This document shows positions 9,122 to 17,907 of a stretch of 64,000 nucleotides of DNA, piece after piece (the stretch's first letter is position 1; the number at the start of each line of letters is the position of its first letter). The notes beneath the pieces were generated by a model, which worked only from the letters and a program-made list of their open reading frames with translations, searched no databases and was not told the origin of the DNA. The stretch is from Nucisporomicrobium flavum (GTDB lineage Bacteria; Actinomycetota; Actinomycetes; Mycobacteriales; Micromonosporaceae): contig NZ_JADMLH010000005.1 of NCBI RefSeq assembly GCF_016464385.1, positions 272,334 through 336,333 on the forward strand. The letters are read 5' to 3'. The translations under genes were made by a program, and so were the position numbers.

Positions 9122-9688
9122 ATGGGGCGGCATCGTACATTCAACGTGAGCACACCGGGGCGAATACGTCCGCGGCGTTTCCCGATCATCGCCAGCGTGC
9201 TGGCTGCGCTGATGCTCGTGGGCGCCGCTGTGGTCGCCGGAGCCGGGCCGGCGCAGGCGGCCAGCTATCGCGACATCAAATCGGTGCGGTACGGCAACTG
9301 CTTCTACGCCTACGGCGATCCGCTCGAAGATCTCTACCTGCAGAAGTGCAGCACCACGCCGGCGAAGTACGGCAACTGGTCAGTCACGCTGGCCGGCTAC
9401 TACAACAACCACCCGCTGTGGATCCTCAAGCGGCAGGGCGGCAGCTGCCTCGGCGTTCTTGGCAACGCCGCGAGCAACTATCTCTACGTCAGTTGCTCAC
9501 CGACCAACTCCCGCAACGTATGGGAGGTCTTCACGACCAGCAGCGGCCGGTACGTGCTGAAGAGCTTCGGCGCCTACCAGAGCTGGGGCCAGCACAAGTG
9601 CCTCACTTTCCCGACCTCTGGAGGCATCGAGTCCGTGCGGCTGGGAGCGTGCAGCCTGACCAGCACCGCGAACATGATCTACAGGTAA
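9122..9688 (+). CDS. Secreted ricin-type beta-trefoil protein
   Basis: A 188-aa precursor. After a basic N-terminus comes a hydrophobic stretch (about residues 18-38) ending 'AGPAQA', a typical Sec signal cleavage site. The mature part has three similar units with paired cysteines ('YGNCFYAYGD', 'GGSCLGVLGNAASNYLYVSC', 'HKCLTFPTSGGIESVRLGAC'), as in ricin-type beta-trefoil sugar-binding domains. A GTG at 9146 is an alternative start. It follows a broken EEP-fold nuclease gene and ends at a strong terminator. It may bind carbohydrate outside the cell; the ligand is unknown. Confidence 0.65.
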   Translation: MGRHRTFNVSTPGRIRPRRFPIIASVLAALMLVGAAVVAGAGPAQAASYRDIKSVRYGNCFYAYGDPLEDLYLQKCSTTPAKYGNWSVTLAGYYNNHPLWILKRQGGSCLGVLGNAASNYLYVSCSPTNSRNVWEVFTTSSGRYVLKSFGAYQSWGQHKCLTFPTSGGIESVRLGACSLTSTANMIYR

Positions 9689-9712
9689 CCGCATCGGTAC
9701 CCGTACCGCCCC

Positions 9713-9745
9713 GACGGGCCGGCTGCTTTCTGCAGCCGGCCCGTC
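9713..9745 (+). terminator. Terminator hairpin after the lectin gene
   Basis: A perfect 14-bp stem (9713-9726 with 9732-9745) around a TTTCT loop lies 25 nt after the stop codon. It lacks a downstream T-run, as is common in high-G+C actinobacteria. Confidence 0.75.
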
Positions 9746-9944
9746 GCCACGAGCGAAGAAGACACGGTGTGGCGACCCGGCGAGCTTCGGGAAACCGGCG
9801 AGGCCGCACCTTGTGCAGGGGCAACGGCATCCGCCAGCGGCTGGGCGTCACAGTTCGGCGCCTTGAGGTCCCATGGGCGAAGGCAACCGCCCTAGTCGCA
9901 ACGGCGGACTACAGCTGCGCGACGCTCGGCCCGCGATGGCGGTG

Positions 9945-11072
9945 TCATCGAGGCGGAGCCGGAGCGGGTGCCGACACACCCGCCGGAAAACGGGTCAGCC
10001 CGTCCAACCATGTTCGGGCCAGCTGCTGTGACGTAACACCCGTCGCGTCGCGCAGGTCCGCGCCGCTCAGGTACGCGCCGTCCAGTCTCGCGTCGCCTAG
10101 GGATGCGCCGTCCAGTCTCGCGTCGCCTAGGGATGCGCCGCTCAGATTCGCGCTGTCCAGGTCCGCCTCGCGCAGGTCCGCAAAGGCCAGTCTCGCGCGG
10201 CTCAGGTCCGCGCCGCCCAGCTCCGCACGGCGCAGGTCCGCGCCGCTCAGGGTTGCGTTGCACAGGTCCGCACCGGTCAAGTTCGCGCCCGACTCCGGGT
10301 AAACGCCGTTCAGGTTCGCGCGGCTCAGCTCCGCGCCGCCCAGGTCCGCACCGGTCAAGGTCGCACCGGAGAGGTCCGCGCTGGTCAGGTCCGCCCCGGC
10401 CAGATCCGCACCTGCCAAGTCCACGTGGTCGAGGCCCAGCAGGGTGTTGGAGGGGTCGAGAACGTGCGCGGACGGATTAGGCCGGTGGCCGAGGACAGTG
10501 AGGGCGGCGCGGACATCGGCCGGCGCCGGGGGCACGGCTTTGGGTGGATCGGCGGCGAGCGGGGCGTGGGTGCGTACGAAGGCGCACAGCACTTGGACCG
10601 CTGCGGGCTCGTCCGGCGGGGAGTCAATCATCAGTCGCTGCAGCGCGTAAATGCCACCCAAGCGAATGGACAGCTTGTCCTGCTTCTTATCGTCTTCCTG
10701 GCCGAGCTGGTCAAACGCCGCGGTGAACCGGTCCGCGACCTGTCCTTGCAAGGCGGGTTTCTGCTGGTCGATGCCAAGTTATTGTTGTTTGCGGTTGGCG
10801 TCGTTGGTGTAGAACAAGCCCGCCGCGACCAAGAGCACCGAGACGACGCCGGCGATCGTGGTGGCGGTGGTACGCCAATCTGGCCTTTCCGCCGGTTCGA
10901 CGCCGCGAGCAGCCGACCGCCCGCCGCCACGGGACCGGGGGTGGACTGCCGAAGGCATGGCGGCGCCCCGACGTGGTCGTTGCCGTGCCGGCCGGGGCGA
11001 GGTGGTGGTCGCGGGTTGCCCGGACGCCCGGGCTTGCCGGGCGGCGGTCCAACGCTGGCGCAGACTTGGCAT
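9945..11072 (-). pseudogene. Interrupted pentapeptide-repeat membrane protein
   Basis: Two pieces share one frame and are separated only by a TAA codon at 10779-10781. The first (from 11072) is basic, then has a transmembrane helix 'TTIAGVVSVLLVAAGLFYTN' and ends 'NRKQQ'. The second continues 'LGIDQQKPALQGQVADRFTAAFDQLGQ', then 'IRLGGIYALQRLM' and about 26 A(D/N)LxG-type pentapeptides. This is the normal layout of one actinobacterial pentapeptide-repeat protein, so a CAA to TAA change is likely. The downstream piece alone could start at the TTG at 10751. An exact 30-bp duplication (10081-10110, 10111-10140) adds two repeats. Function is unknown. Confidence 0.7.
10081..10140 (-). repeat. Exact 30-bp tandem duplication in the pentapeptide gene
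   Basis: Positions 10081-10110 and 10111-10140 are identical and encode two copies of the ten-residue unit SLGDARLDGA. Identity at every silent position implies a recent duplication. Confidence 0.9.
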
Positions 11073-11217
11073 GGCCCCTATTGGACAGGCCAGGGCACCG
11101 CAGCGCCCATATCTGTCTAGCGCCGTGCTCCGTTCGGGCGAACGTCACCGTAACGGCCCTCCGAACGACCACCCGCCTCGGGACTGACCGAGCAATCATC
11201 TGACCAGGCCATACGTG

Positions 11218-11499
11218 TCAAAGGCGGGCGCTGAGCGGCGGGACGTCGTGGGGGGCCAGGTCGGGGCGCAGCCGTACGGGCCGCACGCGGTGGCGGTGTC
11301 GTCCGAGCGGCCGGTCGACGGCGGTGTCGACCTCCACTTCGGCGACCAGCAGCGGCTCGATCTGGACGTACGGCGGCGGTCGGCGAGCTCGGGAGACCAG
11401 GCGCCCGGCCGCGGACGCGGCCACGGATGCGATACACAAGACCCCGATCTCGATGACGCCCGACGGCGCCACCACCGCGCACAGCACCTCGAGCGGCAC
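11218..11499 (-). CDS. Small hypothetical membrane-associated protein
   Basis: A 93-aa frame starting at a GTG with strong third-position G/C bias for its whole length, unlike the other frames here. The first 40 residues are hydrophobic ('VIEIGVLCIASVAASAAGRLV', one probable membrane helix) followed by 'PYVQIEPLLVAEVEVDTAVD' and an Arg/His-rich tail. No family is recognised and no clear ribosome site is present. It is divergent from the GGDEF gene, with the structured repeat between them. Confidence 0.4.
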   Translation of the reverse strand: MPLEVLCAVVAPSGVIEIGVLCIASVAASAAGRLVSRARRPPPYVQIEPLLVAEVEVDTAVDRPLGRHRHRVRPVRLRPDLAPHDVPPLSARL

Positions 11500-11552
11500 A
11501 CACCCGCGAACGCCGTCATGACCCACGTGCGTCCGCTCGGCCGACGGCGGCG

Positions 11553-11695
11553 GTGCTGGCCCGGCACGGTGGCAAGGCCCGGGGACGGCCGCAAGGCGGT
11601 CCGAGAACATCTTGGCCTTCGGCCAGAGATCTTCTCGTGCCTGGAGCCTTGCCGGCCGCCGATGCGGGCCGGCCCCGGGCCTTCGGGGCCAGCAC
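11553..11695 (+). ncRNA. Structured repeat copy A, upstream of the GGDEF gene
   Basis: A 42-nt core (11591-11632) is identical to 18721-18762. It sits inside nested pairings present in both copies: an outer stem GTGCTGGCC/GGCCAGCAC (11553-11561 with 11687-11695), a middle stem GCAAGGC/GCCTTGC (11591-11597 with 11646-11652) and an inner hairpin (11609-11630, TGGCC-TTC-GGCCA with an ATCT/AGAT extension). Linkers differ in length and sequence. It ends about 193 nt before the GGDEF start. It could be a cis-regulatory RNA leader or a structured DNA repeat; I know no matching named RNA family. Confidence 0.5.
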
Positions 11696-11888
11696 ACGCT
11701 CGCCGCGGTGGCGCGCCGGGCGCCGTGGCTGGAGCGGCCCTGTCCGCCTCCGGCGGCGGTTGGCGCCGGGGGTCCGCAGAACGGTCGGGCGCTGGCGCTG
11801 ACACCCCTGGCGTCCGTGACTCTGCCCGTCCGCGCGACCGCGTCTGCCGCTGCATCGCCTGGACGGTTCCTACCTAGGAGGCAATCTC

Positions 11889-12533
11889 GTGCAGAAGACT
11901 GTGGCTGCGGGGCTCATCACAGCGGCTTTCATCGGCGCGCTCGGCGGTCGGCTCAGCATGACGCCGACGATTCGCCGCCTGCACCGGCGGAACAACACGC
12001 TCGCCGATCAGGTTCGCACCGACCCGCTCACGGGCGTGCTGAACCGGGTCGGCCTCAAACAGGCTTACGCCGCGTCCAACGACCGCGGACGCTTTCTGAT
12101 CTTCGTCGATTTGGACATGTTCAAGGCGGTCAACGACGAACATGGTCATCCCGCCGGTGACCAGGTGTTGAGGGCCCTCGGCGCCCGGCTGGCCGAGCTG
12201 GCGTCGCGGCATCAAGGGTGGGCGGGCCGGCTTGGTGGCGACGAATTCGCACTGCTGCTGCCCGACTGCAGCGCGTCGGTCGCGCGGCAGGCCGCCGCGC
12301 AGGCCATTTCGGCCATCACCATCGACAGCCTCGCTGGGTCGGTGGTTCGCGGCAACGCCGGAGTCGCGTACGCGGCTGCCACCGCCTCGTGGTCAAGCGC
12401 GCTGACCGACGCGGACATCGCGCTGTATCACGCCAAGAAGTCGGGCCAGGTCACCCTCTTCGCGCCAGGCATGACCTACCCGCAACCGCCGGCGCCGCGC
12501 CGGCGGGCCCGCGACGCCCGCTCGACGAACTAG
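11889..12533 (+). CDS. GGDEF-domain protein (putative diguanylate cyclase)
   Basis: A 214-aa protein. The GTG at 11889 follows a perfect AGGAGG seven bases upstream. Residues 3-20 are hydrophobic and may anchor it in the membrane. The GGDEF domain follows: 'TDPLTGVLNRVGL', 'FLIFVDLDMFKAVNDEHGHPAGDQVL', the catalytic 'RLGGDEFALLL' and 'DADIALYHAKKSG'. The signature is intact, so synthesis of cyclic di-GMP from two GTP is possible. No RxxD inhibitory site was identified. In actinomycetes c-di-GMP controls development through BldD. The gene lies downstream of structured repeat copy A. Confidence 0.88.
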   Translation: MQKTVAAGLITAAFIGALGGRLSMTPTIRRLHRRNNTLADQVRTDPLTGVLNRVGLKQAYAASNDRGRFLIFVDLDMFKAVNDEHGHPAGDQVLRALGARLAELASRHQGWAGRLGGDEFALLLPDCSASVARQAAAQAISAITIDSLAGSVVRGNAGVAYAAATASWSSALTDADIALYHAKKSGQVTLFAPGMTYPQPPAPRRRARDARSTN

Positions 12534-12540
12534 CGGTAGT

Positions 12541-12928
12541 AGGCCGCGCTCTGCTCGGTCCGCCCTCCCGCCGCATGCCGGCTCGACCGCCGCAACGGCT
12601 GAGTCCCAGCAGCAATCGATTGACGCCGCTACCGAGTGGACGTTTTGCCTGCTCAACGCCAACTCAGACATGTTCGAAGACAGCGAGCCGACGTTCGACA
12701 CCGCGTCGGCGGTTCTGATCGCTCGCCGCTATCGGCTTCTGCGGCTGCGGTCGCTGTCGGTAGGTGATGCCGTGCGGATCAGCACGGCCACCACCGTGTC
12801 GCGGCTGGCCTGCGACCACCTCTGGTGGACCCGCATCGCGGCACCCCCCGAACCTGCACATCGCCGGCGCCGATGATGCCGCCTTCGGCAGCGACCACCG
12901 CCGTGACGGGCTCGGTCCAACGGGCTGA
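12541..12928 (+). pseudogene. Hypothetical protein gene with frameshift at a C-run
   Basis: From about 12600 the frame reads 'AATEWTFCLLNANSDMFED' and 'LLRLRSLSVGDAVRISTATT', with strong G/C third positions. At the CCCCCC run (12843-12848) it shifts out. Removing one C would let it continue 'PPNLHIAGADDAAFGSDHRRDGLGPTG' to a TGA at 12926. No good start codon is visible. The family is not recognised. Either a real frameshift or a homopolymer sequencing error would explain it. Confidence 0.4.
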
Positions 12929-13339
12929 GTGCAGCCGCGCCCACCGCGCCACTTTCCAGCGCATAGCCGCCACGACGGCTGCCGCGCGTGTTCGAACAGC
13001 TCGCCGCAGTACTACGCGGGTAGCGCCGCTTCGGGCCGCCACCTGCAGCGACACGACATGCCCGCCGTTGCGGCATCTCCCGCATCGATCACCACCTGCA
13101 TCGACGCGTTTCACCTCCATGAGCGAAAGGGAACCCCATGCGCAACGACGATTCCCCCCACGGCCTGGTACCGGAGTCCGCAGATGAGGCAGACCGGGTT
13201 GCCCGGGTTGCCCTCACAACGGTGGCTGAACCGGGGCATCCAACAATCTGGTCCATGGTCCAGCACGACGGCGCACCAGCGGTGTTGGATCGCCTGCTCA
13301 ACGGCGACGCCCCGGACGCCTCACTGCGCGCCGCAATAG
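12929..13339 (+). CDS. Possible small Cys-containing protein before dprA
   Basis: A GTG immediately after the previous TGA opens a frame with high third-position G/C from about 12960 to 13137 ('CRACSNSSPQYYAGSAASGRHLQRHDM', 'ITTCIDAFHLHERKG'). After 13138 the coding bias moves to the DprA frame, so the real 3' end is uncertain, and the overlap with dprA is suspicious. It may be a short gene or a frameshifted leader of its neighbour. No family is recognised. Confidence 0.28.
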   Translation: MQPRPPRHFPAHSRHDGCRACSNSSPQYYAGSAASGRHLQRHDMPAVAASPASITTCIDAFHLHERKGTPCATTIPPTAWYRSPQMRQTGLPGLPSQRWLNRGIQQSGPWSSTTAHQRCWIACSTATPRTPHCAPQ

Positions 13340-14112
13340 CGGCCCGCACGGCCAACGGCGACGTTCGCCGTTTCGCACAGATCGCGCTGCGCCGCGCACA
13401 GCGGATCGGCGCGCGGCTGGTCGTACCAGGCGACGATGAATGGCCCGCCCAGATCGACGACCTCGCCCGGCTTGAGCCAAGCCCTGACGGGCCAGTCACC
13501 CGCGACACCAAGCCTCCCCTGTGCCTGTGGGCCCGCGGAGACCTGTCCCTGCGCGAGGCATTCCCGCGGTCCGTGGCGATCGTGGGAGCTCGAGCGGTGA
13601 CGTCGTATGGCAACCACATCAGCACTGAACTCGCCGGCGAACTCGCCACCCGAGGGTGGACCATCGTGTCCGGCGGCGCCTTCGGCGTTGAAGCGGCCGC
13701 GCACCGCGGCGCCTTGGCGGCCAATGGCCTCACCCTCGCCGTGCTGGCCTGCGGGATCGACCGCCCCTTCCCGTCCGGCAATGCGGCCCTGTTCGATCAA
13801 ATCATCGCGCACGGTCTGCTGGTCAGCCCGTGGCCGCCCGGCACCGAGCCGCTCCGCCACCGCTTCGCGATCCGCAACCGACTTATCGCGACCGCGGCCG
13901 GCACCGTTCTTGTCGAGGCCGCGGCCCGCAGCGGCGCGGTGCAGACGATCAGCCGAGCCCTCGATCTGGATCGTCCCGCAATGGTCGTACCAGGGCCGGT
14001 GACCTCGGCCATGTCGGTGGGCTGTCACCACATCCTCCGTACCCACATTGGCGCGCGACTGGTCACATCCGCGACCGACGTGATCACCGAGCTGCGGCGA
14101 GCCGACGGCTGA
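13138..14112 (+). CDS. DprA/Smf-like DNA-processing protein
   Basis: A 324-aa protein with the DprA Rossmann-like domain in its second half: 'SVAIVGARAVTSYGNHIS', 'IVSGGAFGVEAAAHRGAL' (equivalent to the SGxAxGID.AAH motif), 'LAVLACGIDRPFP' and 'RNRLIATAAGTVLVEAAARSGA'. DprA proteins bind single-stranded DNA and load RecA. A G-F/Y-G-V variant replaces the usual GID, and the N-terminal part is divergent. The ATG at 13138 follows AAAGGGA. Because it sits among mobile-element families it is probably an accessory paralogue of the chromosomal dprA. Confidence 0.82.
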   Translation: MRNDDSPHGLVPESADEADRVARVALTTVAEPGHPTIWSMVQHDGAPAVLDRLLNGDAPDASLRAAIAARTANGDVRRFAQIALRRAQRIGARLVVPGDDEWPAQIDDLARLEPSPDGPVTRDTKPPLCLWARGDLSLREAFPRSVAIVGARAVTSYGNHISTELAGELATRGWTIVSGGAFGVEAAAHRGALAANGLTLAVLACGIDRPFPSGNAALFDQIIAHGLLVSPWPPGTEPLRHRFAIRNRLIATAAGTVLVEAAARSGAVQTISRALDLDRPAMVVPGPVTSAMSVGCHHILRTHIGARLVTSATDVITELRRADG

Positions 14113-14503
14113 ACTGAGCCACACGACGGACAACCAACCGCGCACAGAGCCAGCCGCCGTACTCCACGCGTCTGTCGTGACGGTCGGCGCGGGCAGCCGG
14201 TGCCGCCGCTGCCCGTAAGCGCTTGTACCGGCCCCGTCCCGGGCCGGCCAGGGCGCTGCACCCGGCCCGCCCACCGTCACGATCGCCTCCCGTGCAGATG
14301 CTGCTGCAAGTGGGCGGGCCGGGCCGGTCCCTGGCCTGCCTCGGGCCGTCAGGGCCGGTCCGCGCCCGGGGTCAGCGCGACCCCGGTGCCCGCCTTCGAC
14401 CGGTGCACCGCCACCGGTGGCTTCTCCCGACGCGGTGCACCGGCGGGGCTCCAAAGAGCTCCGGGCTCGCGACATCTGCTACGCCCCAGGAGTGTGATCC
14501 GCC
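14113..14503. other. GC-rich spacer with palindromes, no gene
   Basis: There is no supported coding region. The stretch is dense in self-complementary sequence, chiefly a 14-bp perfect stem at 14261-14323 and a smaller CGGGCAGC/GCTGCCCG pair near 14187-14216. Spacers of this kind precede several genes between 11 and 19 kb. Confidence 0.5.
14261..14323. terminator. Hairpin between dprA and the DUF4192 gene
   Basis: Positions 14261-14274 pair with 14310-14323 (CCCGGCCCGCCCAC and its complement) around a 35-nt loop. It may be a terminator for dprA or a leader structure for the DUF4192 gene. Confidence 0.4.
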
Positions 14504-15445
14504 GTGCTTGACCCTGCACCGTCCGTGGTTCGCGGTCCGACCGACCTACTCACCACCATCCCGTACGTGCTGGGATATCACCCCCAGGACAGCGTCGTCG
14601 TCGTGTTCGTCGCCGGCGATGGACGCCTCACCTGTGGTCTGAGCATTGGCCAGCAGGCGCCGGACGAGTTCATCATTGCGGAAAGCAGCACTGCCGCCGC
14701 CCGCGCGGACGCCCACCTTGCCTGCGTGGTGGGTTACGGCCCGCTGTCGGACCGCGAGCGGATCGCCGGGATCAGCGACGCGCTGAATATGGCGGTCACC
14801 GTCGCGGCGTGCCTGCTGGTCAACGACGGCAGGTACTACTGCCTCAACGACGGGTGCCCCTGCACACCCGAGCACGGCGCCGTCCTGGATTTCTCCAGCA
14901 GCGTCATCGCCGCCGAAATGACTCTGCGCGGGCGTGTGGCACTGCCCTCGAGGGACGGTTTCGCCTCCTTCGTCGAGCCGGACCCCGACGCTCAGGCCCG
15001 CACCGCTGCCGCCCTGAGCCGGGTGCCGCAGCGGCTACCGGACGCTGTGGCCGTCGTACACACCTGCTTGGACATCGCGTCCGCCGGCGAGCAGCTCAGT
15101 GACGAACAGGCGGCGCGTCTGGCGATGGCCCTGTCCGACAACGATGGCCGTAGCGCGGCCTGGCGAGCGACTACGGGTGAGTCCTGGCAGCACGACTTGT
15201 GGCTCGACCTGGCCCGCCGTGTGCCAGAGCGCTACGCGGCGGCGCCGGCAAACCTGGCCGCTTGGAATGCCTGGAGGCGCAGCGAACCGGCGCTGGCGTG
15301 GGCCGCGTTGTCCAAGGCCGTGCAAGGCGAGCCGGACAACACCATGTCGTTCCTGATCGGCCTGGTGCTGACTTCCGGAATCGATCCGGCGACGCTGCCC
15401 TGGCCGCTGCGCGACGGCACTGACCTCGAGGGCCTCTTGCCGTAA
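14504..15445 (+). CDS. DUF4192 domain protein
   Basis: A 313-aa protein matching DUF4192. The opening 'VRGPTDLLTTIPYVLGYHPQDSVVVVFV' is the family hallmark, followed by 'DRERIAGISDALNMA', 'YYCLNDGCPCTPEHG' and a C-terminal helical part with 'RAAWRATTGESWQHDLWLDLARR'. The GTG at 14504 follows CAGGAG at short spacing. Family members are frequent on actinobacterial integrated elements; function is unknown. It is followed by a terminator-like hairpin. Confidence 0.85.
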   Translation: MLDPAPSVVRGPTDLLTTIPYVLGYHPQDSVVVVFVAGDGRLTCGLSIGQQAPDEFIIAESSTAAARADAHLACVVGYGPLSDRERIAGISDALNMAVTVAACLLVNDGRYYCLNDGCPCTPEHGAVLDFSSSVIAAEMTLRGRVALPSRDGFASFVEPDPDAQARTAAALSRVPQRLPDAVAVVHTCLDIASAGEQLSDEQAARLAMALSDNDGRSAAWRATTGESWQHDLWLDLARRVPERYAAAPANLAAWNAWRRSEPALAWAALSKAVQGEPDNTMSFLIGLVLTSGIDPATLPWPLRDGTDLEGLLP

Positions 15446-15450
15446 CTCCG

Positions 15451-15487
15451 TCGGCGGTGTCCCAGCGCTCACGGTGCCGGGACACCG
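15451..15487 (+). terminator. Terminator-like hairpin after the DUF4192 gene
   Basis: GGCGGTGTCCC pairs with GGGACACCGCC just after the stop codon, an 11-bp perfect stem with a 15-nt loop and no T-tract. Confidence 0.6.
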
Positions 15488-15651
15488 CCAGCCAGCCCTG
15501 CCGCCGCATGTCGCCACTGTCGCCGGCCGCGGGAGCATGCCGCGCGTCCGCACTGCACTGCCTGCAATGCGCCTTTCATCCGGGAACGCCTGGCCGCCCC
15601 CAGCGCCGCGGCCGGAGCCTCCCTTTTCTGCTTAAGCAAGGAGATTGTCTC

Positions 15652-17907
15652 GTGGACGACTTCGCACCCGCGGACGTCACGGATCAACATTCGGACGTCA
15701 CGGCCACCACCGCTGCGCCCGCGTCGGTGGACACGCTGGCGTACCCGATATCACCGGAGTACGTGAAGTCGTGGACTCCCGTGCGGGCGCTGTGCGAGCT
15801 GATCGCCAACGCCCTTGACGAGGACCCCGGCGCCCGCGTCAGGTGGGCCGACGGAGTCCTGACCATCAGCGACGACGGCCCCGGCATCCCCGAGGAGGGG
15901 CTGGTGCTGGGGTACTCGACGAAATCCGACGCTCAGATCGGCCAGTTCGGTGAAGGCAAAAAGCTCGCCTGTCTCGTCCTGGCCCGCAGCACCGAGGTCG
16001 GCCAGGTGCGCTACGACACCGTCGGCTACGGGTTCACCCCGGCCGTCGAACGCCGACGGCTGCTCGACGGCATCGTGCCGTCACGATCCGCCGCAGGCAC
16101 CGAGGTTCTCGTCTACCACCTGCACCGCAGCGACCGCACCCGGGGCACGGTCATCACCGTCACCTGCCAGAAAGCCCTCGCCGACGAGGCCATCAGCCGG
16201 TTCCGTGCGCTGAGCGAGCCCGGCTACCAGCCGCCGCAGGGCCACGGCACGTGCGTACTCACCGGCCAGCCCGGCCGGGTGTGGATCGGCGGCGTACTGG
16301 TCACCACCATGCCGGGCCTGCTCGCCTCCTACGACCTGCCCCTGGACGCCAAGGGCCTGCAGAACCGAGACCGCACAGTCATCGAAGCCGGCGCCCTGCG
16401 CGACGCGGTCCAGGCCATCCTCGCCGACAGCGAAGACCAGCAGGTCATCAACCGGTTCGCCCAGCACGTACTGGAAGGCGGGAAGCTACGCGAGCCGGAG
16501 CAGTACTTCGCCGACATCCGCCTGCCGCGGGCCCGGGCCGCGTGGCGGACATGGGCGCGCACCCATCTGCCCGCTCTCTGCTTCTACAGCACCTCGGGCA
16601 ACGAGGAAGCCAAGCTCGACCTGATCGACAAGGGCTACACCGAACTCACCGCCCCGGGCCTACCCCACGAGCAGCTGTGGGCGTTCATGGACCGCCTCGG
16701 CGTCGAGATCGCCCGGGCCCGGCGCGTACGCCACTACGAACGGACCCGGGACAAGACAACGTGGGTTTCCCTGCGACAGCTCACCGCCGCCGAACGCGAC
16801 GTGCTGACCGAGACGCAGCAGCTGGTCCGCCGGGCAATCGGTGAGTTCGCGTTGGACCGGGTCAGGGTGTACTCCGAAAGCGAGGCGTCACCGTGCTCCG
16901 ACGGGTTCTACGCTCCGCGCACCGGCGATGTCGCTATCCACCGCGCTGCCCTGAGCAGCCAGCACCGGGCACGGCGCGTCCTGCTGCACGAGGCGGCGCA
17001 CCGCGTGGCGCACCGCGGCGGCGGCCGGTGGCTGCCCGTCGCCGACTATCACGACCGATCTCGCGGCTTCGAGGAGATCCTCAACGATTTCGCCGCGGTG
17101 CTACTGGACTACCTCGCGGCCGGAGCCGCTCTTCCCGAACTGCCCGACCAGCCGGTTCCCGCACCGCGTGCCCCGCGCCTGGCTCCAGCGGATGATCCGG
17201 CGGTGCCCGCCGTACGACGCGAACTGGCCCACCTGCTGCTCGACCAGCTACCACACGCCCTGACCGCCGGCGGTTTCACCGACGAGGAAGACCTCGTCGC
17301 CTCCACCGGAGTCCACCCCGACTACTGGCGCACGCTGACGCACCCGAAAGTCGCCGGACACCGCCAACAACGCGGCGGTCGGGCCTGGGACTACGACAAA
17401 GTTGCCCTGCTCGCGCAAGCCACCGGTGTTCATCCACCAGTCGTCTGGCTTGGCTACCACCTGTGCGAAGGGCCGATCTACGGCCGCGCCCGCCGCGGCG
17501 GGCTCCATCTGCCCACCGACGATGTCCACGGCTCCTCCTGCGGCATGGCTGACTACGGCAGGCCCGGTCACGACGGCGACCCCAACGTGCAGCAGCAGCC
17601 GCACTCCGCGCTCCACCAGCGCGTCCCCTGGAACAAGAAGATGCGCGATGCCACGTTGCGCGCTTGCGCCGACCTGCAGTCCCTGGGCGGGGCCTACGCC
17701 GAGCAAATCCCCGCTCTCCACGCCCTCATCAACGGACGGACGACTGCGGTCATCGGTGATGACCGCTGGCACGCCCCAGCCCGAACGCTGCTGGCTGTGG
17801 AACGCCACCGTCTGCGGCTCGACCGGCGAAATCCTGCCGCGAATGACGCTCCACCGCATCGTGACGATGCTCGTTCCGCGGTTATCAGGGCAGGTCACCA
17901 TGACTGA
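15652..17907 (+). CDS. GHKL ATPase fused to an HExxH-type domain
   Basis: A 751-aa protein. The GTG at 15652 was chosen because AAGGAG lies 10 bases upstream and the frame before it is low-complexity. Residues 49-57 'ELIANALDE' (N box), 74-79 'DDGPGI' (G1) and 97-104 'GQFGEGKK' (G2) form a GHKL ATP-binding site. Residues 446-450 'HEAAH', followed by 'GFEEILNDFAAV' with Glu474/475, look like a zinc-metallopeptidase active site with a third ligand. The C-terminal 200 residues are helical and end 'VPWNKKMRDATLRACADLQ'. Its stop overlaps the next gene by 8 nt. The function is unknown; ATP-driven remodelling coupled to proteolysis is an inference. Confidence 0.7.
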   Translation: MDDFAPADVTDQHSDVTATTAAPASVDTLAYPISPEYVKSWTPVRALCELIANALDEDPGARVRWADGVLTISDDGPGIPEEGLVLGYSTKSDAQIGQFGEGKKLACLVLARSTEVGQVRYDTVGYGFTPAVERRRLLDGIVPSRSAAGTEVLVYHLHRSDRTRGTVITVTCQKALADEAISRFRALSEPGYQPPQGHGTCVLTGQPGRVWIGGVLVTTMPGLLASYDLPLDAKGLQNRDRTVIEAGALRDAVQAILADSEDQQVINRFAQHVLEGGKLREPEQYFADIRLPRARAAWRTWARTHLPALCFYSTSGNEEAKLDLIDKGYTELTAPGLPHEQLWAFMDRLGVEIARARRVRHYERTRDKTTWVSLRQLTAAERDVLTETQQLVRRAIGEFALDRVRVYSESEASPCSDGFYAPRTGDVAIHRAALSSQHRARRVLLHEAAHRVAHRGGGRWLPVADYHDRSRGFEEILNDFAAVLLDYLAAGAALPELPDQPVPAPRAPRLAPADDPAVPAVRRELAHLLLDQLPHALTAGGFTDEEDLVASTGVHPDYWRTLTHPKVAGHRQQRGGRAWDYDKVALLAQATGVHPPVVWLGYHLCEGPIYGRARRGGLHLPTDDVHGSSCGMADYGRPGHDGDPNVQQQPHSALHQRVPWNKKMRDATLRACADLQSLGGAYAEQIPALHALINGRTTAVIGDDRWHAPARTLLAVERHRLRLDRRNPAANDAPPHRDDARSAVIRAGHHD

